Positions 1 to 7,387 of a stretch of DNA of 44,544 nucleotides are shown here, piece after piece (within the stretch, counting starts at the first letter, position 1; every line of letters begins with the position of its first letter). The notes under the pieces were generated by a model. The model was not told the origin of the DNA. It was given only the letters and a program-made list of their open reading frames with translations, and made no database searches. Origin of the DNA: a virus; the IMG/VR virus record IMGVR_UViG_3300020185_000088, positions 1 through 44,544 of that record, one strand, 5' to 3'. The position numbers and the translations under genes were made by a program.

Positions 1-494
1 CCAGCAGTGACACTTTCTATATCACCTGCATCATTAGTGAATGATATTACACCAGTTGTAGAGTTATAGGATAAATCTCCACTTGCACTAATTGATGCTC
101 TTGCTCTTGTTGTTGTAAAGTATTCGTTTGTCGAACCTTCTGAAAGGTCATCTGTATCGAATGCACTCATATTTACTGCAATATCGTCTGCATTTACAGT
201 GATACCTGTTCCAGCACCAATGTTTAGGGTTGCATCACCTGAAGTTGCAGTACCAGTTAAACCAGCACCTGCGTTTACTCCTGTGATGTCACCTTGTTGA
301 CCATTAATTGTAAGTGTACCAGCAGAATCATCATATGATAATGATACGCCTGTACCTGCTGTTAATAGACTATTAACTCTATCGTCAATTGAATCTTCTA
401 TTGCAGTACCTGTTAAAGCACCAGCACTAGTTATAACCTCTACACCACCAACGGATAGACCATTTTTAATATTAAAATTCTTTTCTCCAGCCAT
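1..494 (-). CDS. Fibre-like virion protein (C-terminus cut by window edge)
   Basis: The ATG is at 492-494 and the frame runs off the left edge, so 164 codons are visible. The N-terminus reads MAGEKNFNIKNGLSVGGVEV, a version of the K-F-x(3-4)-G-x-S-V-G start seen in the next gene upstream. The body is Gly/Thr/Ala-rich beta-type sequence with a LSEGSTNEYFTTTRARASIS module, the EGSxxYY/F repeat also found in the 494-724 and 7388-9181 products. This composition is typical of fibre or tail-surface proteins of marine T4-like phages. The start overlaps the upstream stop by one base (TAATG), so translation is probably coupled. The exact role in the virion cannot be read from sequence. Confidence 0.75.
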   Translation of the reverse strand, partial: MAGEKNFNIKNGLSVGGVEVITSAGALTGTAIEDSIDDRVNSLLTAGTGVSLSYDDSAGTLTINGQQGDITGVNAGAGLTGTATSGDATLNIGAGTGITVNADDIAVNMSAFDTDDLSEGSTNEYFTTTRARASISASGDLSYNSTTGVISFTNDAGDIESVTA

Positions 495-724
495 TATAAT
501 GTTCCTCCGTCAATCTGAACATTCGCCAGAGTTTTAGATGTAGATGCGTCTGATAAATGCGTGTCTACTAATGAGTTTGCGTAGTACTTAGCGGAACCTT
601 CTGCAAGATTATCAGTTGTTAAATCTGAAATTGCAGCTGCAACGATTTTACCTGATGAATTGATTACTTCGGTTGTTCCGACACTGACTCCGTATTCTAC
701 TACAAATTTGTTTTGTGTTGCCAT
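494..724 (-). CDS. Small fibre-module protein ending in IDGGTL
   Basis: This 76-residue protein begins MATQNKFVVEYGVSVGTTEV and carries one LAEGSAKYYANSLVDTHLSD module, the EGSxxYY repeat shared with neighbouring fibre-like proteins. It ends in IDGGTL, nearly the same as the IDGGTF ends of the 2903-4468 and 4617-4862 products. It has no signal peptide or membrane segment. An AGGA about 12 bases upstream of the ATG is a poorly spaced ribosome binding site. A TCTAAATA late-promoter variant lies about 45 bases upstream. It is probably a small virion surface subunit, or a detached N-terminal piece of a longer fibre. Function is unknown. Confidence 0.7.
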   Translation of the reverse strand: MATQNKFVVEYGVSVGTTEVINSSGKIVAAAISDLTTDNLAEGSAKYYANSLVDTHLSDASTSKTLANVQIDGGTL

Positions 725-767
725 TTTTTCATGTGTCCTATTTTGAAAAATTACTTTATCTACATAC

Positions 768-775
768 TATTTAGA
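768..775 (-). promoter_or_regulatory. Late promoter variant TCTAAATA
   Basis: On the minus strand this reads TCTAAATA followed by GTATG, one base away from the T4 late octamer TATAAATA. It sits in the gap between the 808-1551 and 494-724 genes and points at the latter, about 45 bases from its ATG. That leaves room for a normal leader with AGGA. The call rests on sequence similarity only. Confidence 0.5.
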
Positions 776-807
776 AGATAGTGTTCTTTATAAAGGTGTG
801 TTTTAGG

Positions 808-1551
808 TTAAACTTTTAATAAATTTCTACTTATTTTAAATGCAGTTGAAGAAGTTGATGCAGGAGTGACTCTTAATCTTACATTTCCTGAATTGGTATC
901 AACAGATAAACTAAACAATGAAGTGTTCGTATAGATATCTCCAAACTGAGAAAAATAAGCATTAGTAGAATTATGTATCACCATAACTTCTGTTGCATGG
1001 TAGTTAGTTCCTTGTGATGCTTGTATGTGATACTTTGCACTTCTATAACTTAATAGAGGAAATGTATCTAAATCTACTTCAGTTGTTGCAGTTGTTGTTA
1101 AATTTTGGTCTGCGTCCATTCTCAAATTACTTAGAGAAAGTGGGCCTACTGCAGTTAACTGACCTGTTGCTTCTATATCACCAGCTTTAAAGTCTGCATA
1201 TGCATAACCTGTTCCACTAATGTTTACTGTATTTCCTGGCTCAACTTCTAATCCATCAAATAATTTCCAAGTTGAATCAGTTGCGTCTCTAAAAAGACCC
1301 GTAAATTCACTTGCACCATCTGATAGACCGTCATCATAGTTTCCGTATATACCTATATCAATGATATCACTTGTAGTGTTTCCACTTGCAAGTTCAAACA
1401 TAGAATCAGTGACTGAAACTGTTGTTGAGTCAATTGTTAAACTAGTTCCTTGAACAGTAAAGTTTCCAGTGACTGTTAAGTCTCCGTCTACGGTGCTGTT
1501 ATCTAAGGATTGAAACCCTAAATCAGTAAAGAACTTAGTTTTAGTTGCCAT
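808..1551 (-). CDS. Fibre-like virion protein with shared C-terminal domain
   Basis: The 247-residue protein starts MATKTKFFTDLGFQSLDNST, then has a DGDLTVTGNFTVQGTSLTID beta-repeat segment common in phage fibres. Residues about 170-247 form a domain (YHIQASQGTNYHATEVMVIH, then QFGDIYTNTSLFSLSV) that recurs at the C-termini of the 1618-2028 and 2039-2863 products. The ATG at 1549-1551 lacks a Shine-Dalgarno sequence. A perfect TATAAATA ends five bases before it, with an intrinsic terminator just upstream, so its own transcript should be leaderless. It is a likely virion surface or receptor-contact protein, inferred from composition and context. Confidence 0.75.
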   Translation of the reverse strand: MATKTKFFTDLGFQSLDNSTVDGDLTVTGNFTVQGTSLTIDSTTVSVTDSMFELASGNTTSDIIDIGIYGNYDDGLSDGASEFTGLFRDATDSTWKLFDGLEVEPGNTVNISGTGYAYADFKAGDIEATGQLTAVGPLSLSNLRMDADQNLTTTATTEVDLDTFPLLSYRSAKYHIQASQGTNYHATEVMVIHNSTNAYFSQFGDIYTNTSLFSLSVDTNSGNVRLRVTPASTSSTAFKISRNLLKV

Positions 1552-1556
1552 AATAC

Positions 1557-1564
1557 TATTTATA
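1557..1564 (-). promoter_or_regulatory. T4-type late promoter TATAAATA abutting a start codon
   Basis: The minus strand reads TATAAATAGTATTATG, with only five bases between the octamer and the ATG of the 808-1551 gene. In T4 the octamer occupies about -13 to -6, so transcription should begin at or within a base or two of the ATG. The A/T-rich tail of an upstream terminator runs directly into this promoter. Confidence 0.8.
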
Positions 1565-1565
1565 T

Positions 1566-1594
1566 AAAAAAAGAGGGGGACTTAGTCCCCCTCT
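1566..1594 (-). terminator. Intrinsic terminator after the 1618-2028 gene
   Basis: The minus strand forms a perfect 10-bp stem (arms 1572-1581 and 1585-1594, AGAGGGGGAC pairing with GTCCCCCTCT) with a 3-base loop, followed by seven T residues. It sits 24 bases past the stop codon of the 1618-2028 gene and directly before the TATAAATA of the next gene. Transcription therefore ends and restarts here. Confidence 0.85.
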
Positions 1595-1617
1595 AAAATA
1601 ATTCTATTTTATTTCGC

Positions 1618-2028
1618 TTAAGCGTCTACTGTCAATCTATCAAACTTTACAACTGTTGAACTAGATGATGCAGGTGTACATAATAGTCTCAAATTTGAGC
1701 CTGATATGTCTGCATCAAAAGTTGCAAGACTTTTAGATTTCATAGTTCCGTATTGAGTTAACGTGACGGCCGAACCATCGTGAACAACAACAAGTTCTGA
1801 AGAGTGAAAATCACTTCCCTCTGACATTGCAATAACATATCTTGCAGCTCTGAAATCTGCGTGAGCAAATGTATCGAGTGCAAATTCTGTAGTTGCAGTT
1901 TTTGTTGCGTCTCCTGATGTTCTATCCTTCGATTTGACTTTCTTAGTAGTCGTAATCTCATCGTTGTCTACATCAAATTGTATACCACGAATTAACTCAG
2001 CGATTTTAAATGCGTTAGTTTTCGCCAT
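1618..2028 (-). CDS. Small virion protein with shared C-terminal domain
   Basis: This 136-residue protein has an N-terminal part (MAKTNAFKIAELIRGIQFDV) unlike its neighbours. Its C-terminal domain, residues about 62-136 (ARYVIAMSEGSDFHSSELVV, QYGTMKSKSLATFDADISGS), is paralogous to the ends of the 808-1551 and 2039-2863 products. AAGGAGT at a good distance from the ATG supports the start at 2028. A strong intrinsic terminator follows the stop. Three adjacent genes with one common tail and different heads suggest a family of exchangeable virion decorations. The role is inferred. Confidence 0.75.
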   Translation of the reverse strand: MAKTNAFKIAELIRGIQFDVDNDEITTTKKVKSKDRTSGDATKTATTEFALDTFAHADFRAARYVIAMSEGSDFHSSELVVVHDGSAVTLTQYGTMKSKSLATFDADISGSNLRLLCTPASSSSTVVKFDRLTVDA

Positions 2029-2038
2029 GTTTTACTCC

Positions 2039-2863
2039 TTATGAAAGTCTAATTTGGAAGGTTTTAAATGTTGTATTTGTATTTGCAGGTGTGACTAATA
2101 ATCTCATGTTTCCACTATCTATATCACTTGAAAGTGAGAATAATGAAGAACTTGAGAATGCATCACCGTATTGTACAAAGTACGCATTTGAACCATCGTT
2201 GATTAATAATACTTCAGTCGCATGAGTTCCAGCACTAGCATGAGATGCCATTACGACATACTTAATTGCTTTATTACCAGTTGCGTTTGAACTCAAGACT
2301 TGGTCAGCCGTAGTTGCAGTCAATTCACTTGTTGTGAAGAAACCTTGAACTAAGTTTGAAATCGAAGTCTGAGCGACTATCTCTAAAACATCTCCTGAAA
2401 CTGCATTTGCTTGTAGTGTAATTGAACTAGTAGAAGTTCTTGCATAGTCGTCTCCGACAACAAGTTTAATACCGTTCAGGTAAACCTGTTCTAAACCAAG
2501 TGTATACGATAAAGATGTTCCGTTATCGTCATTACCTGAGAATAGAGTTTGGTTTCCAGTCACACTATAAGTAAATGTAGTGACACCAGTAGAAGGTGCG
2601 TCTGTGAAACCTATGGTTCCACTTCCGTTAGTGGACAATAGTTGTCCATTTGTACCATCACTGGTTGGGAATGTTAATGCATCATTTATTGTTAGAGAGG
2701 CTGGGTTAGACCCAACTTCCACAACAGCAGCGCTTCCATCGTTCTTTTCAGTGTAAAACCTACCGTGGTAAGTATTTACAGCAAGTTCCCCTAGTGATAA
2801 ATCACTAGTCGCAGGGACTTCGTTCTGAGTCGAACTTCTTTTGAATTGGATTACTGTTGCCAT
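2039..2863 (-). CDS. Fibre-like virion protein, MATVIQxKRS N-terminus
   Basis: The 274-residue protein starts MATVIQFKRSSTQNEVPATS followed by LSLGELAVNTYHGRFY. This resembles the short N-terminal module of many phage tail-fibre proteins (IQxKRGTxxxRP...LxxGELAxN). The middle has a TNGQLLSTNGSGTIGFT linker. Residues about 198-274 are the C-terminal domain shared with the two genes downstream (HATEVLLINDGSNAYFVQYG). AGGAGAG precedes the ATG. A virion surface protein is likely. Sequence alone does not say whether the common tail domain binds a receptor or the virion. Confidence 0.75.
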   Translation of the reverse strand: MATVIQFKRSSTQNEVPATSDLSLGELAVNTYHGRFYTEKNDGSAAVVEVGSNPASLTINDALTFPTSDGTNGQLLSTNGSGTIGFTDAPSTGVTTFTYSVTGNQTLFSGNDDNGTSLSYTLGLEQVYLNGIKLVVGDDYARTSTSSITLQANAVSGDVLEIVAQTSISNLVQGFFTTSELTATTADQVLSSNATGNKAIKYVVMASHASAGTHATEVLLINDGSNAYFVQYGDAFSSSSLFSLSSDIDSGNMRLLVTPANTNTTFKTFQIRLS

Positions 2864-2902
2864 TTTACTCTCCTATTGAATTGGTTGATTGAACTATTTT
2901 AA

Positions 2903-4468
2903 TTAAAATGTTCCACCATCAATAGCTGTAATTGCAACATCACCTGAAGTGAGTGTGAAATTAGCAGAGTCAAATGAAGCAATACCTTTTACTGAATCAG
3001 TTGCATCTTTAATAGATACAGCACCACTTGAAACATCAAAGATAGCAGAAGCAAAACTTGCGATACCTTTATTAGATGTTGTAGCGTCTTCTGCAGACAA
3101 TGTGATTGCACCGTCAGCGTTAGTCACATCAAGTCCTTCACCAGCAGTTAAAGTTGCAAGTTCCATGTCTCCATTAGAACCATTACCAATCATTAACTGT
3201 CCAGCTGTTGGAGCTGCACCGTCTAATGAAGTAATTGAACCTGATAGAGCAAGACCTGTTGCTTCTAATCCACCGAATACTGCGTCCATCGCTGTACCAG
3301 TAAATGTTGAAGAACTATCTGTTGCAGCTTTTAATGCAGTAAATTTCTGAGTATTTTCGTCCATACCGAAGAAACCAAGTTTAGCAGCTCCATCGTTATA
3401 TTTGAATTTAATACCACGGTCTAGGTTGTCATCTGAAGCGTCATCACCAATTTCAAACACTGGGTCTGCAATTGATACTGTTGTTGAATCTACAGTTGTT
3501 GTTGTTCCTGAAACAGTTAAGTTTCCAGTGATTGTAGCATTACCTGCAACACTGATATTTGTAGATGTGATATCATCTGAAGTAAGTGTTCCGTCAACAT
3601 CTACGTCATTAAATGTCACGTTAGATGTTGTTGCAACTGCCTGACCAATAGCGAAAGTCGCTGCTTGACCTGATACAGAAGTTGTCACACCAGTTCCACC
3701 AGTAAATGTGATTGACTGAGAGTCTAAATCGACTGCACCAGTTCCTGAATCACCAGCAAGGTCTAAGTCCTGTGCTGTCACTTGTGAATCTACATATGCT
3801 TTAACAGATTGTTGAGAAGGAACTTTAACTGCAGAGTCTGAAGCCATATTGTCTTCGTCTACAAAGAAGTCAATATTTCCAACTTGAACTGCGTTAGAAG
3901 CGATTGTGACTGCACCACTTGATGCCATAGTCACGTCACCACTTAGTGATACGTTATCAAATGAATTAGAACCATCATGAACAAGCAATTGTCCGCCTGT
4001 TGGAGATGTTATATCTGAGTCTGTTGCACCTGCAAGTGTTGATGTTGTTGATAAGAATGATAAGTTTCCACTACCGTCTGTACCAATTACTTGGTTTGCA
4101 GAACCGTCTGCAGTTGGAAGTGTGAATGTTGTTGAAGCACTTAATGTATCGGCAGCTTTCAATGCAACGAAGTTTGTTCCGTTGTCTGAATCTTCCAATA
4201 ACTGTACACTTGCACCAGCAGTTGCACCATTACCAACCTTAAGGTTAGATGGAGTTGCTTTTGCACCGTCCAAGATGTCTGTATAGTATTTACCACCGAC
4301 TTCGTGAATAGCTGCAGCCCCTAATGAGTCTACTGATTCTATGTATAATTTAGCACTTGCACCATCATTCGACCTATCCTGAACGTACGCCAATTCACCT
4401 TCTGATAAATCAGATACTGCAGGAGCAGCCGAACCCGTACTTCTTTTAATTTGAATTACTGTTGCCAT
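2903..4468 (-). CDS. Long fibre-like virion protein, MATVIQIKRST N-terminus
   Basis: I take the ATG at 4466-4468 (521 residues, beginning MATVIQIKRSTGSAAPAVSD) because it has AGGAAAA upstream and matches the paralogous start at 2863. An in-frame ATG 45 bases earlier adds residues without homology. After the N-terminal module come fibre-type repeats such as ADGSANQVIGTDGSGNLSF and GNATITGNLTVSGTTTTVDS. The C-terminal part has two KGIASF repeats, and the protein ends in IDGGTF. Serine, threonine, glycine, alanine and aspartate dominate, as usual for trimeric beta-helical fibres. The gap upstream holds hairpins and a late-promoter variant. Confidence 0.75.
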   Translation of the reverse strand: MATVIQIKRSTGSAAPAVSDLSEGELAYVQDRSNDGASAKLYIESVDSLGAAAIHEVGGKYYTDILDGAKATPSNLKVGNGATAGASVQLLEDSDNGTNFVALKAADTLSASTTFTLPTADGSANQVIGTDGSGNLSFLSTTSTLAGATDSDITSPTGGQLLVHDGSNSFDNVSLSGDVTMASSGAVTIASNAVQVGNIDFFVDEDNMASDSAVKVPSQQSVKAYVDSQVTAQDLDLAGDSGTGAVDLDSQSITFTGGTGVTTSVSGQAATFAIGQAVATTSNVTFNDVDVDGTLTSDDITSTNISVAGNATITGNLTVSGTTTTVDSTTVSIADPVFEIGDDASDDNLDRGIKFKYNDGAAKLGFFGMDENTQKFTALKAATDSSSTFTGTAMDAVFGGLEATGLALSGSITSLDGAAPTAGQLMIGNGSNGDMELATLTAGEGLDVTNADGAITLSAEDATTSNKGIASFASAIFDVSSGAVSIKDATDSVKGIASFDSANFTLTSGDVAITAIDGGTF

Positions 4469-4503
4469 TTTTATTTTCCTATAAAAATTAATTGTTTTTA
4501 AAT

Positions 4504-4590
4504 GACCCGTCACTTTCGGGGTCGTTGATTACATAATATTTAAAACCTGTCCACTCACTATGTGGGTCGATACCTTCACTGGTTGGTATC
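4504..4590 (-). other. Two intergenic inverted repeats before the 2903-4468 gene
   Basis: The 148-base gap contains two small inverted repeats. GACCC (4504-4508) pairs with GGGTC (4519-4523), and GATACC (4569-4574) pairs with GGTATC (4585-4590) across a 10-base loop. Neither is followed by a T-run on the minus strand, so they do not look like strong terminators. They would lie in the 5' leader of the 2903-4468 mRNA if it starts at the TCTAAATA element. Confidence 0.45.
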
Positions 4591-4605
4591 CTTGATTTGT
4601 ATTAG

Positions 4606-4613
4606 TATTTAGA
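4606..4613 (-). promoter_or_regulatory. Late promoter variant TCTAAATA
   Basis: The minus strand reads TCTAAATA immediately after the stop codon of the 4617-4862 gene and about 138 bases upstream of the ATG at 4468. It is the same variant as at 768-775. It would give a transcript with a leader of roughly 130 bases containing two hairpins. Confidence 0.45.
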
Positions 4614-4616
4614 CAA

Positions 4617-4862
4617 TCAAAATGTTCCACCGTCTATAGAAGTGGTAGTTGTCCATTTATCAGAAGAGGCATCATATGAAAGAAGTCCGTCATCTGTTTC
4701 TGTTGCATTTACATCTGCAAGTTCGTTTAAATTTTTAGTTGATATGTCTGTAGAGGTTGATGCATTTCCTATCGCAACCTGTTTTGCACGAAGATTACCT
4801 TGTCCTTGTATTCTTCCACCGATAGTTGCAACTCTACTTAATGTTCCTTTTATGTTGCTCAT
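4617..4862 (-). CDS. Small virion protein ending in IDGGTF
   Basis: This 81-residue protein begins MSNIKGTLSRVATIGGRIQG. It then has LNELADVN...DDGLLSYDASSDKW, the LxDLxDVx...DGxxLxYDxxxxxW module found in many phage fibres. It ends TTTSIDGGTF. The start overlaps the upstream stop as ATGA, and GGAGTGA lies just before it, so it is translated with the 4859-5191 gene. It is probably a minor virion surface protein or fibre adaptor. The common C-terminal hexapeptide with two other proteins of the cassette is the most informative feature. Confidence 0.7.
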   Translation of the reverse strand: MSNIKGTLSRVATIGGRIQGQGNLRAKQVAIGNASTSTDISTKNLNELADVNATETDDGLLSYDASSDKWTTTTSIDGGTF

Positions 4863-5191
4863 CTTGTCACTCCTGGCGTCACAATTGCCTGTCCTTCAAC
4901 AACTCTAGTTTTGTTTCCTCCACCACTGGTGACTGTCATATCGTAAACATATCTACCAGCTTCTAATGCTGTTGTTTGTGTATCTGTTAATGCCATGGTC
5001 ACTTGCCCACTCGCTTCTTGTACGGTGCATGTGAATGTTCCACTTGCAGTTGCAGAAGAATATGTTTTTCTTATTTGTGCAGCTGCAGAATATCCTGACA
5101 TGTTTAATACATCACCTGAAGAGTCTGTGACATCTACAGTGATTGAAAAGTCAGCACCTTGGTCGATAAATATGTTTGCAAGTATAGCCAT
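4859..5191 (-). CDS. Small beta-sandwich virion protein, possible fibre adaptor
   Basis: This 110-residue protein (MAILANIFIDQGADFSITVD, later YSAAAQIRKTYSS and TTALEAGRYVYDMTV, ending VTPGVTR) follows a pattern common to small phage structural proteins. An initial 'gadf/dt' strand precedes 'sGysaraqiR', then 'L.aGrYvYDv', then a final V-T-x-x-V-T-R. It is predicted to be one beta-sandwich domain. The ATG has no Shine-Dalgarno at useful distance, and TATAAATA ends six bases before it, so its transcript is predicted to be leaderless or nearly so. Position beside the fibre genes suggests a baseplate-fibre adaptor, which is an inference. Confidence 0.7.
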   Translation of the reverse strand: MAILANIFIDQGADFSITVDVTDSSGDVLNMSGYSAAAQIRKTYSSATASGTFTCTVQEASGQVTMALTDTQTTALEAGRYVYDMTVTSGGGNKTRVVEGQAIVTPGVTR

Positions 5192-5197
5192 ATATAC

Positions 5198-5205
5198 TAT
5201 TTATA
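5198..5205 (-). promoter_or_regulatory. T4-type late promoter TATAAATA abutting a start codon
   Basis: The minus strand reads TATAAATAGTATATATG, with six bases between octamer and ATG (5189-5191). It lies in the 19-base gap after the stop of the 5211-6119 gene. No Shine-Dalgarno is placed correctly, because the nearest AAGG lies upstream of the octamer. Confidence 0.8.
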
Positions 5206-5210
5206 CCTTT

Positions 5211-6119
5211 TTAACCCTTATTGAATTGAGCAGTTGGAACTGACTGGTGAATTTTCTCTAAAGTTCCACTGTCATTGACATAAATCTCGTCAACCTTCTC
5301 TACACTTCCAGCATTATTTCTGTATACACCTTTAACCTTTGCAATTGGGCCAACCGTTCTAGTTGTTGTATATGGTTGTTGGAATGTATAATTTTGTTGG
5401 AAACTATAAGGTGATTGATATGCATGTTGATATGTTGAAGGTTGTCTAGCATTTGCAATATAAGGATTTCTATAGATTACGGGGTGTTGGTAAATACTAG
5501 GTTGTTGATTCACATATGTACTTGGAGTTCTTGCAGGTGTTTCAAAACTGTATGATGCCTGACGGTTATATGTAAATGGTGTTCTACCCTGTCTTGCATA
5601 CGTACTTGGAGTTTGAGATATGTATGGGTATGGTTGTTGTGCGTTTGCCTCATATGGATACGGTTGTTGTGCATTTGCTATGTACGGATAAGGTTGTTGT
5701 GCAATATATGGATATGGTGTTTGATTATCAGCAATATACGGATAAGGTTGTTGTGCTTGAGCAACTGGTGTAGTTGCAGGTCTTCTTGCAGTGTATGGGT
5801 ATGTTATCTGACCACTATTAATAAATGGATATGGATTCTGTTTATTTGCACTATATGGATAAGTTCTTACTGCAGCTGCAATAGGTCTTGTTCCACTTGT
5901 TTGTTTATTTGCTTGATATGACACTTGAACAATATGTGGATATTGTGCAGTGTTTTGTCTGTTTGCAGTAAAAGAATATGGTTGTTGACTAATATTCTGA
6001 ACATTTAATGGTTGCCTTGTAGGTTGTTGAAAACTATAAGGTTGTTGAGATGTGACCTGCAATGTATATGGAGTCTGATATTGAAAACTATAAGGTTGTT
6101 GTGTTTGTCCTATTGCCAT
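5211..6119 (-). CDS. Q/P/Y-repeat virion protein (unrecognised family)
   Basis: I do not recognise a family for the first 250 of 302 residues. They are an imperfect 7-10-residue repeat of the type Q-x-P-Y-P-Y-x-A-N-A, for example QQPYPYIANAQQPYPYEANA. Variants include TPSTYARQG and QSPYSFQQN. The region is rich in Gln, Pro, Tyr, Asn, Thr and Ala and has no Cys. The last 47 residues form a separate segment (KVKGVYRNNAGSVEKVDEIY) like short beta modules in other phage virion proteins. GGAGGA precedes the ATG. It is adjacent to and clearly paralogous with 6133-7386. An extended fibre or a prion-like flexible coat are possible roles. Both are inference. Confidence 0.7.
   Translation of the reverse strand: MAIGQTQQPYSFQYQTPYTLQVTSQQPYSFQQPTRQPLNVQNISQQPYSFTANRQNTAQYPHIVQVSYQANKQTSGTRPIAAAVRTYPYSANKQNPYPFINSGQITYPYTARRPATTPVAQAQQPYPYIADNQTPYPYIAQQPYPYIANAQQPYPYEANAQQPYPYISQTPSTYARQGRTPFTYNRQASYSFETPARTPSTYVNQQPSIYQHPVIYRNPYIANARQPSTYQHAYQSPYSFQQNYTFQQPYTTTRTVGPIAKVKGVYRNNAGSVEKVDEIYVNDSGTLEKIHQSVPTAQFNKG
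5360..6110 (-). repeat. Degenerate Q-x-P-Y-x-Y coding repeat
   Basis: Imperfect tandem units of about 24-30 bases, seen on the plus strand as TATGGATA(T/C)GGTTGTTGTGC and its variants. The best-conserved units are at about 5620-5760, where four to five consecutive QxPYPYI units occur. Drift at the edges suggests expansion by duplication followed by divergence. Confidence 0.75.
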
Positions 6120-6132
6120 TTCTTATCCTCCA

Positions 6133-7386
6133 TTAAAATAACGCTAATGTGACGCTTTGACCGTTAAAAATTATATGAGTTGGGAATTGTGATGCTGTAA
6201 TAGGCATACTTCCACTCCACAATGAAGCTGGTGGTGTCATAGGCGAGCCATTTGGAGTAAAGGTTGCATAAGGTATATTTGTAGTAGTACCACTTTTAAT
6301 AATTTGAAGATATTGAAATGTAGAACCATATGTTATCGAAGGTGAAAAGATTCCAACATTCAGTGTTCCCGATAAAGTAGAATTACTTGGTCTATTCAAC
6401 CAATATTGTCGCTGCATAAATTGATAGCTTGGAGTACTTGAAGGAATCGCAGGCCAAGGACTTGAACCAAATGAAGCTCCATATTGCGTTGGTGCAACTG
6501 GATTTTGACTTCTAAATCCTTCATAATAGTAAGTATAACTAGACAATAGTCCACCTTGCACTGGATAAGGGCCCCAAATTGCAGGGTCGGGATAAGTGTA
6601 TGTTGTAGGTTGTCTTCCAATTGTAGTTGCAGGAGTTCGAGCTGTATAAGGGTGTTGATACGTTATTTGTGCTTGTACTGTAGTTTGAAATACACTCTGA
6701 GAATTCGTAGGGTGTCTGTAAGTTATCTGCGCCTGATGTTGATATGTAGTCGGGTGTTGATATGTTGCTTGACTATTGGTACTTACTTGGGCAGTGTATA
6801 TAGTTGGGGTCTGATAATTCTGTTGATAACTATATGGTTGTGTTCCCTGCGCTTGATATATAGAAGGTTGTTGACCAGTATCATTAAATGTATAAGGTTG
6901 TTGTCCTTGTGTTTCATATGGTTGTTGGAAACTCTGTTGAAAACTATATGGTGAACGTCCTTGGTGTTCATACGTAGAAGGTAGTCTTCCAGTTGCACTA
7001 TATGGTGTTTGTCCTTGTCTTGCATATGTAAATGGTGTTCGACCTGTTGCCTGATATATTATAGGCGCTCTTCCTGTATTTTGAGTAGTAGTTTGTGCAT
7101 TTGCAATGTAAGGATATGTCTGTTGTGCAGATGCAATATATGGATAATTTGCAGTTGCCTGAACTATGGAAGGGGTCTGTCTATTTGCAATATAAGGTGT
7201 TTGTGCAGATGCAGGTTGTCTTGCATTTGCAGGTTGTCTATTTTGATATGTAAAAGGTGTTTGTGCATTTGCAGGTTTTCTTGCAATATATTGTGCTATA
7301 ACAGGTGTACGACCTTGTGCAAGTCCTTGTCCTTGGTAGGGTTGTTGGAACGAAGTTCCTATATTTACATAAATTTCATCAGACAT
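6133..7386 (-). CDS. Q/P/Y-repeat virion protein with globular C-terminus
   Basis: The 417-residue protein opens MSDEIYVNIGTSFQQPYQGQ. Its DEIYVN echoes the C-terminal segment of the gene downstream. Residues about 10-270 are the same Q/P/Y-rich degenerate repeat (AQTPYIANRQTPS, GRTPFTYARQGQTPYS, TYQHPTTYQHQ). From about residue 275 the sequence changes to an aromatic-rich, apparently folded domain of about 140 residues (PDPAIWGPYPVQGG to FNGQSVTLALF). There is no Shine-Dalgarno. The ATG follows the upstream stop by two bases, so translation probably depends on re-initiation. A fibre shaft with a terminal head domain is plausible but unproven. Confidence 0.7.
   Translation of the reverse strand: MSDEIYVNIGTSFQQPYQGQGLAQGRTPVIAQYIARKPANAQTPFTYQNRQPANARQPASAQTPYIANRQTPSIVQATANYPYIASAQQTYPYIANAQTTTQNTGRAPIIYQATGRTPFTYARQGQTPYSATGRLPSTYEHQGRSPYSFQQSFQQPYETQGQQPYTFNDTGQQPSIYQAQGTQPYSYQQNYQTPTIYTAQVSTNSQATYQHPTTYQHQAQITYRHPTNSQSVFQTTVQAQITYQHPYTARTPATTIGRQPTTYTYPDPAIWGPYPVQGGLLSSYTYYYEGFRSQNPVAPTQYGASFGSSPWPAIPSSTPSYQFMQRQYWLNRPSNSTLSGTLNVGIFSPSITYGSTFQYLQIIKSGTTTNIPYATFTPNGSPMTPPASLWSGSMPITASQFPTHIIFNGQSVTLALF
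6580..7359 (-). repeat. Degenerate Q/P/Y coding repeat, second copy
   Basis: About 260 residues of imperfect units similar to the 5360-6110 array but more diverged, with His (QHPTTYQHQ) and Arg (RTPFTY) variants more common. The two arrays are in adjacent genes, read in the same direction, and are probably the products of gene duplication. Confidence 0.7.
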
Positions 7387-7387
7387 A

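Noticed and set aside
5360-7359. CRISPR array or intergenic satellite in the repeat-rich stretch
   Set aside because: The repeats are imperfect, stay in frame and encode a protein repeat. There are no constant repeats with unique spacers.
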